A DNA stretch of 64,000 nucleotides from VXRJ01 sp965246995 (lineage in GTDB: Bacteria > Acidobacteriota > Vicinamibacteria > Vicinamibacterales > UBA8438). Below the pieces are notes generated by a model. It made no database searches and was not told the origin of the DNA. It saw nothing but the letters and a program-made list of their open reading frames with translations. The stretch covers positions 2,480,001 to 2,544,000 of the forward strand of contig OZ252008.1 of assembly GCA_965246995.1 (NCBI GenBank), written 5' to 3'. Both the position numbers and the translations under genes were made by a program. Below are positions 1 to 9,008 of the stretch, piece by piece; within the stretch, counting starts at the first letter, position 1, and each line of letters begins with the position of its first letter.

Positions 1-2707
1 GCGGCGTCGCCCGACGTGCGGGTATCGGCGAGGGTGCGCCGGCATCAGGTTCGTCGACTTCTCGTACGACTGGCCGGATCCGCCACAGATAGCGGATCAT
101 CTCCTCGTCGATCCGCTCCTTCATCCCCTGGAACATGGCGAAGCTCTCCCGCTTGTATTCCACCAGCGGGTTGCGCTGGCCGTAGCCGCGGAGGCCGATC
201 CCCTCCTTCAGATGGTCGAGACCGTACAGGTGGTCCTTCCACTGTGTGTCGACGATCTGCAGCATTACGTCACGCTCGACGCGGCGCATGACCTTCTCGT
301 CGATTGACTGGCCCTTCATCTCGTACGCCGCGCCTGCCGCGCCCCAGAGTTCGTCGTGCATTTCGTCCGGGCTCTTGTCGCTCAGATCGATCGTGGCGCG
401 CGTTTCCTCGTCGAGACCAAACAGATCACCTACGTGCTGCACGACTGCCGGCAGGTCCCATTCCTCCGGTTCCGTGTCGCGGCCGCAGTGCGACTCGATA
501 GCTTCCTCTGTCAGGCTCTCGCCGAGCGTAAGCAGGTAGGCATGCGCGTCAATCGGCTCGTCGTCCTCGCCGAGACGAATCCGGTCCTCGAGTAGCTCGC
601 GCCGTAGCGCGTAAACGTTCTCGCGCTGCTTGTTCATCACGTCGTCGTATTCGAGCAGGTGCTTGCGGACGGAAAAGTGCTGCGCTTCCACCTGCTTCTG
701 GGCGCGCTCAATCGCCTTGGTCACCATGCCGGCCTCGATGGGGACGCCTTCCTCCATGCCAATCCGATCCATCAGGCCCTGGAGCCGGTCCGACCCGAAG
801 ATGCGCATCAGGTCGTCTTCGAGCGAGAGGTAGAAGCGGGACGAACCCGGGTCGCCCTGGCGGCCGGCGCGGCCCCGGAGCTGGTTGTCGATCCTTCGCG
901 CTTCGTGCCGCTCCGTGCCAATGATGTGGAGTCCGCCGGTCTTGACGACGCGCGCGTGCTCGGCGTCGGTTTCCGTCTTGACGTACGTGAAGATGCGTTC
1001 CCAATCGGCGCGCGGCACCCGGTAGAAGCCGTCTTGCGCGAAGTAGACGAACTCGTCGTCGTCCACGAATTTCGGCTCGCCAACCGGCAGGCGCTCCGCC
1101 ACTTCCTCAGCCAGCGCGCGGCGGCGCGCCATGTGCTCCGAGTTGCCTCCGAGCAAAATGTCGGTACCGCGACCCGCCATGTTGGTGGCGATTGTCACGG
1201 TTGCTTCCCGACCCGCCTGCGCGACGATCTCCGCCTCCCTGTCGTGGTACTTCGCATTGAGCACGGTATGCCGGACACCGCGCCGCTTCAGCAGGCCGGA
1301 GAGTCTTTCGGATTTCTCGATCGACACCGTCCCGACCAGCACCGGTCGGCCCTCGTTCTGCGTGGCGACGATGTCGTCGACGATCGCGTTGTACTTCTCG
1401 CGCGAGGTGCGGTAGATCAGGTCCGGCTCCTCGATCCGAATCAGCTGCCGGTTGGTCGGGACCGAGAAGACGTCCAGTTCGTAGATCTTCGCGAACTCGG
1501 TTGCCTCGGTTTCCGCCGTGCCGGTCATGCCGGCCAGCTTCTCGTACTTGCGGAAGTAATTCTGGAAGGTAACGGTGGCGAGCGTCTGATTTTCCCGCTC
1601 GATCTTCACCTTCTCCTTGGCCTCCACAGCCTGGTGGAGGCCGTCGCTCCAGCGGCGCCCAGGCATCAGTCGGCCAGTGAATTCGTCGACGATCACTACC
1701 TGGCCGTCTTTCACCATGTACTCGACGTCGCGCTCGTACAACGTATGGGCACGGAGCGCCTGGTTGATGTGGTGCAGGAGCGGCATGTTGACCGGGTCGT
1801 ACAAACCGCCCGGCTGCAAGCGGTGGCCGAGCAGTTTCTCGCAGATCGCCATGCCGCTCTCGGTCAGCGTCACCGTCTTGTGCTTCTCGTCGATCAGGAA
1901 GTCGCCCGTCTCTTCGAGCTCTTCGCGTCGCTCCGCCGGGACGTTGCCCTGGGTGACGGCCCCGGCCTTGAGTCGCGGGATGATCCGGTCGACTTCGTAG
2001 TAGAGATCGGTCGATTGCTGAGCCGGCCCGGAGATGATGAGCGGCGTTCGTGCTTCGTCGATGAGGATGCTGTCCACTTCGTCGACGACCGCGTAGCGAT
2101 GGCCCCGCTGCACGAACTGCGTCACGTCGAACTTCATGTTGTCGCGGAGGTAGTCGAACCCGAACTCGTTGTTCGTGCCGTACGTGATGTCTGACGCGTA
2201 CGCCTCGCGCCGCTCGTGGTCACGCAGGTCATGCTGAATGACGCCGACCGACATCCCCAGGAAACGGTAGATCCGTCCCATCCACTCCGAGTCACGTCGT
2301 GCCAGATAGTCGTTTACCGTGATGACATGCACGCCTCCGCCGTCAAGCGCGTTGAGGTAGGCGGCGAGGGTGGCTACCAGCGTCTTGCCCTCGCCGGTTT
2401 TCATCTCGGCGATCTGGCCGCGGTGCAGCATGATGCCGCCAATCAACTGCACGTCGAAGTGGCGCATCGCGAGCACCCGGCGGCCAGCCTCGCGCACCAC
2501 TGCGAAAGCGTCGATCAGCAGGTCGTCCAGTGTCGCACCCTGGTCGATCTGTTCGCGGAAAGCAATGGTGCGCGCGCGCAACTCAGCGTCGGAACAGGCT
2601 CGCAGAGCCGGTTCGCGTTCACCGATCTGGGTGACGAGCGGCTGAATGCGCTTGAGATCCCGCTGGTTTTGCGTGCCGAAGACCTTCGCAAGGACGGTGT
2701 CCAGCAT
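1..2707 (-). CDS. secA: SecA preprotein translocase ATPase (3' end cut by window edge)
   Basis: This is the motor ATPase of the Sec pathway, which pushes unfolded preproteins through SecYEG at the inner membrane. About 902 residues are visible. Walker A (GEGKT) lies near residues 105-109 and the DEVD Walker B near 209-212, followed by the preprotein cross-linking region, NBD2 (MAGRGTDI and GRAGRQGDPG motifs) and the helical scaffold/wing (WKDHLYGLDHL). The frame stays open to base 1, so only the C-terminal tail is missing; I cannot tell whether it carries the zinc-binding SecB site. The start is the ATG at 2707, because the N-terminus then matches the usual MLxxVLAKVFG opening; a GTG lies one codon upstream. 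It follows the M23 peptidase gene by 28 bases on the same strand. Confidence 0.97.
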   Translation of the reverse strand, partial: MLDTVLAKVFGTQNQRDLKRIQPLVTQIGEREPALRACSDAELRARTIAFREQIDQGATLDDLLIDAFAVVREAGRRVLAMRHFDVQLIGGIMLHRGQIAEMKTGEGKTLVATLAAYLNALDGGGVHVITVNDYLARRDSEWMGRIYRFLGMSVGVIQHDLRDHERREAYASDITYGTNNEFGFDYLRDNMKFDVTQFVQRGHRYAVVDEVDSILIDEARTPLIISGPAQQSTDLYYEVDRIIPRLKAGAVTQGNVPAERREELEETGDFLIDEKHKTVTLTESGMAICEKLLGHRLQPGGLYDPVNMPLLHHINQALRAHTLYERDVEYMVKDGQVVIVDEFTGRLMPGRRWSDGLHQAVEAKEKVKIERENQTLATVTFQNYFRKYEKLAGMTGTAETEATEFAKIYELDVFSVPTNRQLIRIEEPDLIYRTSREKYNAIVDDIVATQNEGRPVLVGTVSIEKSERLSGLLKRRGVRHTVLNAKYHDREAEIVAQAGREATVTIATNMAGRGTDILLGGNSEHMARRRALAEEVAERLPVGEPKFVDDDEFVYFAQDGFYRVPRADWERIFTYVKTETDAEHARVVKTGGLHIIGTERHEARRIDNQLRGRAGRQGDPGSSRFYLSLEDDLMRIFGSDRLQGLMDRIGMEEGVPIEAGMVTKAIERAQKQVEAQHFSVRKHLLEYDDVMNKQRENVYALRRELLEDRIRLGEDDEPIDAHAYLLTLGESLTEEAIESHCGRDTEPEEWDLPAVVQHVGDLFGLDEETRATIDLSDKSPDEMHDELWGAAGAAYEMKGQSIDEKVMRRVERDVMLQIVDTQWKDHLYGLDHLKEGIGLRGYGQRNPLVEYKRESFAMFQGMKERIDEEMIRYLWRIRPVVREVDEPDAGAPSPIPARRATP

Positions 2708-2735
2708 CACATCAGGCGCGCATCGCGCGGGGCGG

Positions 2736-3617
2736 TCAATTCGCTGAAATCGGGTCGGTGTCGGTCAGGAGGCGAAGCGGGTTGATGTTCCGGCCGTTGA
2801 CGGACACTTCGTAGTGGACATGGTGGCCGGTAGCGCGTCCGGTCGCACCGGCATAGCCGATGATGTCACCCCGCTCGACGGTGTCCCCGACGCCGACCGC
2901 GAAAGCCGACAGGTGACCGTAGCGGGTGGCGAGGTCGAAACCGTGCTTTATCTCGACCAGGTTGCCGTAGTTGCCCTGGCGATGTGCGGCAGCGACCAGG
3001 CCGCTCGCCGTGGCGTAGACCGGTTCACCCGCACGGGTGGAAATATCGATGGCGGAATGGAATTCCCGGCTGCCGGTGAACGGATCGTTCCGGCGGCCGT
3101 AGCCGCTCGAGATCCAGCCGTCGGCCGGCCAGATGGTAGGAGTCGCATCCGCGAGCGTTTCACGCAGCGCAACGCTGTGGCGGACCGCCGACAACTCTCG
3201 GTCGAGCGAATCGAGCAGGGTGCGAAGCCTGTCGAAGGTTGGGCCAGGCGCGGGTAGCGAGGCCGGTTCTTCATACGGTACCGTCGACGGCAGGCGATCG
3301 AGCACCCGCTGAACCGGTGCGTCCATGCCGTCCCGCGACACGAGGCTGTCAATCGCGCTCCGGAGCGAGGCGATCTGGCCCACCAGTTCGGTCGCGGTAG
3401 AGCGGTAGCTGGTGCTCTCGACTTCCAGGCGCGCATTCTCGGCGCGAAGCCGCCCGATCTCGACCTGGGTGTCCCGGCGTGAGACACCGAACCAGGTAGC
3501 TGGCAGGAGAGCCAGAAACGCAACCGCTAACATCGCCGGTACGACGGCTATGGTCCCGCGCCGGACTTCACCGGTGTCCCGATCTGCGACAATTAGGGTG
3601 TAACGCTTCGACGGCAT
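2736..3617 (-). CDS. M23-family metallopeptidase (LytM-type murein hydrolase), membrane anchored
   Basis: This is a predicted periplasmic zinc peptidase or murein endopeptidase regulator of 293 aa. A short cytoplasmic N-terminus precedes one membrane segment (about residues 22-45). A heptad-rich, probably coiled-coil stretch (about 48-95) leads to a C-terminal LytM/M23 domain. The zinc ligands appear intact: H187 and D191 in HSAIDIS, and the HxH at H266/H268 in HVHYE. I chose the ATG at 3617 (MPSKRYTL...) rather than an upstream in-frame start at 3728, because the longer form would run into comM and its extra 37 residues look unlike coding sequence. It lies between comM and secA on the same strand. 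Architecture resembles NlpD/MepM-like proteins; the exact substrate cannot be read from sequence. Confidence 0.9.
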   Translation of the reverse strand: MPSKRYTLIVADRDTGEVRRGTIAVVPAMLAVAFLALLPATWFGVSRRDTQVEIGRLRAENARLEVESTSYRSTATELVGQIASLRSAIDSLVSRDGMDAPVQRVLDRLPSTVPYEEPASLPAPGPTFDRLRTLLDSLDRELSAVRHSVALRETLADATPTIWPADGWISSGYGRRNDPFTGSREFHSAIDISTRAGEPVYATASGLVAAAHRQGNYGNLVEIKHGFDLATRYGHLSAFAVGVGDTVERGDIIGYAGATGRATGHHVHYEVSVNGRNINPLRLLTDTDPISAN

Positions 3618-3693
3618 ACACGATTCCCGACCTGCAGACGTGGGTAAGTTCGGGAACTTTAGCATAAACTCCCGGCTCGGCAAACCGCCCATT

Positions 3694-5205
3694 TCAGTCA
3701 ATTCCCCGGTAGTGGAGCGCTTCGGCAACGTGAGGTCGCCGGATGGTGTTCACGCCGTCGAGATCAGCAATCGTTCGGGCGACCCGCCGTACCCGATCGA
3801 AGCCGCGTCCAGTCAGCCCCAGGCGGTTCATCGCGCGTTTGATCAGGGCGAGGCCGGCGCCATCGAGCGCGCAGTGCTGCTTGAGTGCTTCGCCCGTCAG
3901 ATCCGCGTTGGTCTGTCCCGTCCCGTCCCGGTCTCGCGCCCGCTGCCGTTCTCGGGCCTGTTCCACCCGGGCACGCACCACCGCGGATGACTCGCCCCCG
4001 ACGGCGGTGGCGAGGGACTCGAACGGCACCGGGTCAACCTGCACCGTCAGGTCGATGCGGTCGCGCAGCGGTCCGGAGAGCCGGTCACGATAGTGCCGCA
4101 CCTCCGAAGGACGGCAGCGGCACCGCCCGGAAGATTCTCCGGCGTAGCCGCACGGACAGGGGTTCATCGCGCCGACCAGGAGAAAGCGAGCCGGGAACCG
4201 GACGGTTCGAGCCGACCGCGCGATGCGAACGATGCCCTCCTCGAGCGGCTCGCGCAACGCCTCGAGCGCACGACGGTCGAACTCGACCATCTCGTCGAGA
4301 AACAGCACGCCATTGTGGGCCAGGCTGAGTTCACCCGGCTGCGGATCGCGCCCGCCACCAACCAGTGCGGCGACGGATGCGGTGTGGTGCGGCGCGCGGA
4401 AGGGCCGCTCGTGCATCAGGCCCTCGGCGGGATCGAGCAGGCCGGCAACCGAGTGGATTGATGTCGAGGCGCTTGCCTCCGCAAATGTGGGCGGGGGTAG
4501 CAGAGTGGGGATACGCCGCGCGAGAAGCGTCTTGCCCGCACCGGGTGGTCCGACCATCAGCAGGTTGTGCCTCCCGGCGGCGGCGATCTCCGCCGCCCGC
4601 CGGGCGCCCGTCTGTCCATGGACATCCGACAGATCGGCCATGGGGTTTTCGCGACGGCGCGGAACATCGTCCGGGATTGGTCCGGCGGTTTGCGTACCGC
4701 GCAGGAGATCCCGGAGGACTTGCTCGAGATTGCGGGCCGGAATCAGTTCCACGTTATCGACGATCCGTCCTTCGCGGATGTTGGCGGCGGGCAGTATCAG
4801 GCGGTGACCCAGCCGAGCCGCCAGCAGCGCCACCGGCAGGACTCCATGCGATGCCTGCACGCGGCCGTCGAGAGAGAGTTCTCCGATGACCAACAGCTTC
4901 TCGAACACCGCCGGAGGAAGGAAGCCGATTGCCGTCAACAGACCCAGGGCTATGGGCAAATCGAATGATGCGCCGCTTTTCCGCGTGTCGGCGGGCGCAA
5001 GGTTGACGACGATACGGCGGAGCGGGAACTCGTACTTGGCATTCTCCAGCGCGCTCCGGATCCGCTCGCGGCTTTCGCGGACGGTGGAATCGGGCAATCC
5101 CACGATGGTGAAGGTCGGGAGCCCGGTGTCGGAAACATCTACCTGGATGTCCACGACAGACGCGGTGATGCCGAATACGGCGGCTGAACGGAGGCGAGCA
5201 AGCAC
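3694..5205 (-). CDS. comM: ComM/YifB-family Mg-chelatase-like AAA+ ATPase
   Basis: The 503-aa protein matches the ComM/YifB family. ComM is a helicase promoting branch migration during natural transformation; many homologues sit in non-competent bacteria. The N-terminal ChlI-like domain (about 1-180) begins with the characteristic MLARLRSAAVFGI. The AAA+ core has Walker A GPPGAGKT at 219-226, Walker B FLDEM near 306, and a C-terminal domain with the conserved RxARTIADL segment. A CPCG...CRC cysteine cluster, usual in the family, is present near 360-375. The length is normal. It is the first gene of a minus-strand run with the M23 peptidase and secA. A short perfect hairpin (5242-5259) lies just upstream. 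Confidence 0.95.
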   Translation of the reverse strand: MLARLRSAAVFGITASVVDIQVDVSDTGLPTFTIVGLPDSTVRESRERIRSALENAKYEFPLRRIVVNLAPADTRKSGASFDLPIALGLLTAIGFLPPAVFEKLLVIGELSLDGRVQASHGVLPVALLAARLGHRLILPAANIREGRIVDNVELIPARNLEQVLRDLLRGTQTAGPIPDDVPRRRENPMADLSDVHGQTGARRAAEIAAAGRHNLLMVGPPGAGKTLLARRIPTLLPPPTFAEASASTSIHSVAGLLDPAEGLMHERPFRAPHHTASVAALVGGGRDPQPGELSLAHNGVLFLDEMVEFDRRALEALREPLEEGIVRIARSARTVRFPARFLLVGAMNPCPCGYAGESSGRCRCRPSEVRHYRDRLSGPLRDRIDLTVQVDPVPFESLATAVGGESSAVVRARVEQARERQRARDRDGTGQTNADLTGEALKQHCALDGAGLALIKRAMNRLGLTGRGFDRVRRVARTIADLDGVNTIRRPHVAEALHYRGID

Positions 5206-5315
5206 GCCGTAGACCGATGCAAGATCCGTTCCACGTTCCCCGCGTGGGGCGGCCCACGCAGCCGCCGGGCACGCCGGTTTCGGTATGATGCACAGCGTCC
5301 CGCCATCGCTGCGCC

Positions 5316-5996
5316 ATGCGTCTTTCCATCGTCATTCCGGTCTACAACGAACGGGCAACGATCATCGAACTGCTTGACCGCGTCGCCGCTGTCGATCTCG
5401 ACACCGAGGTGATCGTGGTGGATGACGGTTCAACCGACGGGACGCGCGAGCTGTTGCAGGAGCGGGCGTCGCGCGAGGGCGGCCGGATGACGTTGCTGCT
5501 GCAGCCGAGCAATCGGGGGAAGGGAGCGGCGCTCAGGGCCGGTTTTGCCCGTGCCACCGGCGACTACGTGATCGTGCAGGATGCCGACCTCGAGTATGAC
5601 CCGGCCGACTACGCCGGGCTGCTGCAAGTCGCGGAAACCCAGGGGGCGCAGGTCGTGTACGGCTCGCGTTTCTCCGCCGGGCGTCCGGCGATGTCGATCC
5701 GTCACCGTGTCGGGAACGGGCTGCTGACCTGGTTCACCAACTTCTGCTACGGCTCTTCGCTGACCGATATGGAGACCTGTTACAAGCTCATCGAGCGGAC
5801 GTTGTTACAGCAGATCGAGACGGTGGCGAACAGTTTCGACTTCGAACCCGAGATTACCGCCAGGATCCTGAAACGGGGGATCCCGATTCACGAGGCGCCG
5901 ATCCGCTACCAGGGACGCAGCTTCGCCGAGGGGAAGAAGATTTCCTGGAAGGATTTCTTCCAGGCGGTCTGGACGCTTCTGAAGTACCGCGGCTGA
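5316..5996 (+). CDS. GT2-family glycosyltransferase, dolichyl-phosphate-mannose synthase-like
   Basis: This is a 226-aa cytosolic or peripheral-membrane glycosyltransferase. The GT-A fold opens with LSIVIPVYNE; the nucleotide-sugar site shows VVDDGSTDGT near residues 36-45 and the metal site is QDADLEYDP near 88-96. There is no C-terminal membrane domain, so it resembles the short DPM1-like class that transfers a sugar from a nucleotide donor to a polyprenyl phosphate. The acceptor is not identifiable. It stands alone: comM is divergent upstream, and the aldehyde dehydrogenase converges with only one base between the two stop codons. Confidence 0.88.
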   Translation: MRLSIVIPVYNERATIIELLDRVAAVDLDTEVIVVDDGSTDGTRELLQERASREGGRMTLLLQPSNRGKGAALRAGFARATGDYVIVQDADLEYDPADYAGLLQVAETQGAQVVYGSRFSAGRPAMSIRHRVGNGLLTWFTNFCYGSSLTDMETCYKLIERTLLQQIETVANSFDFEPEITARILKRGIPIHEAPIRYQGRSFAEGKKISWKDFFQAVWTLLKYRG

Positions 5997-5997
5997 C

Positions 5998-7770
5998 TTA
6001 ACGGCCGCTCTGCGCGTCGGCCGTCTCGATAAAGACGCGGTGCCCTGCCGCCAGGTCCCGTGCGGATGGCGTGACGATGGTGTGCGCGCCGATGACAATG
6101 GTGCGCGACTCGCGCAAGGCGGCGCGAACATCGTCCTCGCAGACGAAGGGGACCGCCTCGCTCTCCGGAGGCGGCGCGTCGGGCGTGGCATCCCGCGTAG
6201 TGGCACTACGCCCTGTCAGCCGTGCATCGACCCGATCCGCGACTATTCGCGGATCAAGCCCACCCGTCCGGACTGGTCGCCGGGCCCGTACCGCGGCGGG
6301 CGCATCAACTCCGGTCGGTCGCGTCGGTCGCGCGGCGGTTGTTGTTGCGGCCGGAGCCGCGGCCGCGGTGCCATCCGGCGTTTCCCGCCGCGGCGCGCCG
6401 CGCGTTTCGTACGCCAGACGCTTGATGTTCAACAGATGCCGGGGCGAGATGTTGTCGGACGTGATGTTGCCCCCCCAGCCGCCGCAGCCGAGCGTCATCG
6501 AGGGATCCAGGCCGGTCGTTATCCCAATCGCACCGAGCGTCGTCGATGTGTTCACCACTATCCGGAACGCCGGCTTCTTGAGCCCGAATTCCAGGATCAC
6601 CGCGTCGTCCTGCGAGTGGATGGACATCGTGTGGCCCATCCCGCCGTATCGCAGGATCTCCTTGCATCGTTCGCAACCGGCGTGCCAATCCTCCACTACG
6701 TAGTAGGCGAGTACCGGGCAGAGTTTCTCGATCGAGAGCGGATAGTCCCGCCCGACACCGTCGAGCGGTGCAATCAGCACCCGCGTGCCGCGCGGTACGG
6801 TGAGGCCTGCCAGTCCGGCGATGGTCTCGGCGTCGCGACCGACGCACGCGGGGTTCGGCAGCCGCTGCGGCGTGACCAGCAGGTCCGCGAGCGCATCCGC
6901 CTCCTGGGGGTGCAGGAAGTAGGCTCCCTCGGCCGCGAACGTGCGGCGCACCTCTTCGTCGATAACGGCGTCCACCACCACGGCGTTCTCTGACGAGCAG
7001 AGCAGGCCGTTGTCGAACGTCTTGCCGATGACGATATCCGCGACGGCCTTTCCGATATCCGCGGTCCGCTCGATGTACGCGGGTGCATTGCCAGGGCCGA
7101 CCCCGTACGCCGGTTTGCCGGCGGAGTACGCGGCACGCACCAGGCCCATGCCGCCGGTGGCCAGGATGACAGCGACGCGGCGGTGCGTCATCAGTGCCTG
7201 CGTTGCCTCCAGCGATACTTCTGACAGGCATCCGATCGCACCGTCGGGCATCCCGGCTTCGCGCCCAGCCTGTTGCATCAGTTCGGCGCACCGGTTGACG
7301 CAGCCGACCGCCGCGGGGTGCGGACTGAGGACTATGGGGCAGCGCGCCTTGATCGCGATGAGCAGCTTGTAGATTGCGGTGGATGTCGGGTTTGTCGACG
7401 GGACGATGGCTGCGACGACCCCGAACGGTTCGGCAATCTCGACGACGCGCTGTCGGTCCAGGCGGCGGATCACCCCGACGGTGCGCATCGGGCGGATGAA
7501 CTCGTAGATGTCACGCGCGGCGAAGAGGTTTTTTTGAATCTTGTCGGCGACGACGCCGTAGCCGGTCTCCTCGACCGCCGCGCCCGCAAGCGCTTCCGCC
7601 TCGACCGCCGCCGCGGCCGCCATTCGGTCGACGATGGCATCGACCTGTTCCTGTGTCAGTTCGGCCAACTGTGGCAGGGCGCCATACGCCCGGTCGGCGA
7701 GGCGTTGCGCTTCGGCCACGGCGCGCTGATCGCGCGGGGAAGATTGGCTGGATATGGGAGCAGCTGGCAC
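5998..7770 (-). CDS. CoA-acylating aldehyde dehydrogenase (EutE/PduP-like) with microcompartment C-terminal tail
   Basis: This 590-aa protein has an ALDH core (about 1-460) of the EutE/PduP/AdhE-N class, which oxidises an aldehyde to acyl-CoA with NAD+ and CoA. The catalytic cysteine is C258 in LLCSSENAV. The core continues into a long tail. An Ala/Pro/Thr/Arg linker (about 465-500) leads to a short helix (LDPRIVADRVDARL, about 505-518) that could be an encapsulation peptide. A folded-looking segment (541-580) follows, ending TIVTPSARDLAAGHRVF; similar TPSAR-type segments occur in other microcompartment proteins. The start is a GTG three bases after the stop of the shell-protein gene, which implies a coupled two-gene operon. 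The aldehyde is unknown, since no diol dehydratase, lyase or aldolase lies nearby. Confidence 0.9.
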   Translation of the reverse strand: MPAAPISSQSSPRDQRAVAEAQRLADRAYGALPQLAELTQEQVDAIVDRMAAAAAVEAEALAGAAVEETGYGVVADKIQKNLFAARDIYEFIRPMRTVGVIRRLDRQRVVEIAEPFGVVAAIVPSTNPTSTAIYKLLIAIKARCPIVLSPHPAAVGCVNRCAELMQQAGREAGMPDGAIGCLSEVSLEATQALMTHRRVAVILATGGMGLVRAAYSAGKPAYGVGPGNAPAYIERTADIGKAVADIVIGKTFDNGLLCSSENAVVVDAVIDEEVRRTFAAEGAYFLHPQEADALADLLVTPQRLPNPACVGRDAETIAGLAGLTVPRGTRVLIAPLDGVGRDYPLSIEKLCPVLAYYVVEDWHAGCERCKEILRYGGMGHTMSIHSQDDAVILEFGLKKPAFRIVVNTSTTLGAIGITTGLDPSMTLGCGGWGGNITSDNISPRHLLNIKRLAYETRGAPRRETPDGTAAAAPAATTTAARPTRPTGVDAPAAVRARRPVRTGGLDPRIVADRVDARLTGRSATTRDATPDAPPPESEAVPFVCEDDVRAALRESRTIVIGAHTIVTPSARDLAAGHRVFIETADAQSGR

Positions 7771-7773
7771 CGG

Positions 7774-8073
7774 CTACCGGGTAGCCGCTGACACCTGCGG
7801 CAGGATCCTCTCCACCTCGGTGTGCGGCCGGGGAATGACATGGACCGAGATCAGTTCACCGACTCGCCGCGCCGCTGCCGCGCCGGCATCGGTCGCTGCC
7901 TTCACCGCGCCGACGTCGCCCCGCACCATGACGGTGACGTAGCCGGCGCCAATGTACTCCTTGCCGATCAGGATCACGTTGGCCGCCTTCACCATCGCGT
8001 CGGCCGCTTCGACCGACCCGACGAGTCCCTTGGTCTCGATCATGCCTAGCGCTTCCAGCGTCATGCTGCACAT
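7774..8073 (-). CDS. BMC-H bacterial microcompartment shell protein
   Basis: This 99-aa protein is a single-domain (PF00936-type) hexameric shell subunit resembling PduA/EutM/CcmK. The signature EALGMIETKGLVG opens the domain; KAANV, GDVGAVKAA and the terminal helix follow in the usual order, and the length is normal. The protein would tile the facets of a protein-bounded organelle. A GGAG eight bases upstream supports the ATG at 8073; an internal ATG three codons later is possible. It is first in a two-gene operon with the aldehyde dehydrogenase. No pentamer (EutN/CcmL-type) or tandem-domain shell gene is in the window, so those parts must be elsewhere if a closed shell forms. Confidence 0.95.
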   Translation of the reverse strand: MCSMTLEALGMIETKGLVGSVEAADAMVKAANVILIGKEYIGAGYVTVMVRGDVGAVKAATDAGAAAARRVGELISVHVIPRPHTEVERILPQVSAATR

Positions 8074-8075
8074 GG

Positions 8076-8081
8076 TACACT
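8076..8081 (+). promoter_or_regulatory. -10-like hexamer TACACT just before the 8091 start
   Basis: TACACT lies nine bases before the ATG at 8091, within ATGGTACACTCTC. A nearly identical string (ATGGTACGCTCTC) occurs just before the transglycosylase start at 9286. Transcription would then begin within a few bases of the start codon. No good -35 is visible. Confidence 0.35.
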
Positions 8082-8090
8082 CTCCGGTTC

Positions 8091-9008
8091 ATGACTCTGC
8101 AAGCGATCCGTCCGATCCGGACCTTCCGGTCCCGAACCGTGGGCATGCTCGCCCTGGCGCTGATGCTGTCCGTGTCGCTTCCTGGTGTCTTCGGCTGTGG
8201 CGACGGGGCGTCCGGTCCGCCGGTTGCGACCGTTAATCTGCGTTTCGACCGGGCCAGCGTCCCGCTCGGCGGGCCGCTCGAGATGACGTTACGGTTCGAT
8301 GTGTCGCCGGACCTCGTGCCGATCATGGACGACTACAGCGTCTTCGTCCACGTCCTCGACAACAACGGGGAGCGGATCTGGAACGATGATCACCTGCCCC
8401 CGACGCCGACGAGTCAGTGGCAGGCGGGTCAATCTGTCGAATACTCCCGCCGGATCATGGTGCCGCTCTATCCGTATATTGGTGAGAGCGAAGTAGCCGC
8501 CGGTCTGTATCTGCCGTCGACCGGTGAGCGGTTGGTGCTTGCGGGCGACCATAGGGGACAGAACGCCTACCGCGTTGCCTCCATCAGCTTCACGCCGCAG
8601 CACGAGAGCAGCTTTCTCGTGTACGAAGACGGCTGGCACGGGGCGGAGTTCCAGCCGAATGGCCAAGCCTACTGGCGCTGGACTACCGGCCACGCCGTGG
8701 TCTCGTTCCAGAATCCCAGGGGCGACGCCCGACTGATGCTGGAAGTGGAAGGGCGGCCGGATCTCTTTGAAGCACCGCAGCGCTTCAGTCTCCGGGTCGG
8801 CGACCAGGTGCTGGAGGAACTGTCTGTCGACACGGCCGAGCCGGTCATGATCGATCGGACGTTCACTACGGCCGAACTCGGACCGGACGAAGTGGTCCGG
8901 CTGGAGCTGCTGGTCGATCAGACCTTCATTCCTTCCGAGCTGGGTATCGGGGAAGACGCACGGGAACTGGGCGTCCGTGTCCTGACCGTCTACGTGGAAC
9001 CAATCTAG
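8091..9008 (+). CDS. Predicted exported or lipoprotein-like protein of unknown function
   Basis: This 305-aa protein was not recognised. It has an arginine-rich N-terminus, a hydrophobic segment (about 19-35), and a cysteine at the end of LPGVFGC that could be a weak lipobox. The remainder looks like two beta-rich domains, both with many aromatic and acidic residues (for example VFVHVLDNNGERIWNDDH near 86-103). It reads divergently from the shell-protein gene with only 17 bases between the starts, so the two promoters must overlap the opposite coding regions. An in-frame ATG at 8145 is an alternative start. The stop codon (9006-9008) lies inside the left arm of the foldback element that begins there. 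Confidence 0.75.
   Translation: MTLQAIRPIRTFRSRTVGMLALALMLSVSLPGVFGCGDGASGPPVATVNLRFDRASVPLGGPLEMTLRFDVSPDLVPIMDDYSVFVHVLDNNGERIWNDDHLPPTPTSQWQAGQSVEYSRRIMVPLYPYIGESEVAAGLYLPSTGERLVLAGDHRGQNAYRVASISFTPQHESSFLVYEDGWHGAEFQPNGQAYWRWTTGHAVVSFQNPRGDARLMLEVEGRPDLFEAPQRFSLRVGDQVLEELSVDTAEPVMIDRTFTTAELGPDEVVRLELLVDQTFIPSELGIGEDARELGVRVLTVYVEPI

Noticed and set aside
659..2194. Long open frame opposite secA (511 codons)
   Set aside because: It is the antisense shadow of secA in GC-rich sequence; its product has no recognisable domain, whereas the minus strand is unmistakably SecA.
5242..5259. Terminator or regulatory hairpin in the comM-glycosyltransferase gap
   Set aside because: GCGTGGG/CCCACGC is a perfect 7-bp stem but lies between divergent genes without a T-tract; could be chance in GC-rich DNA.
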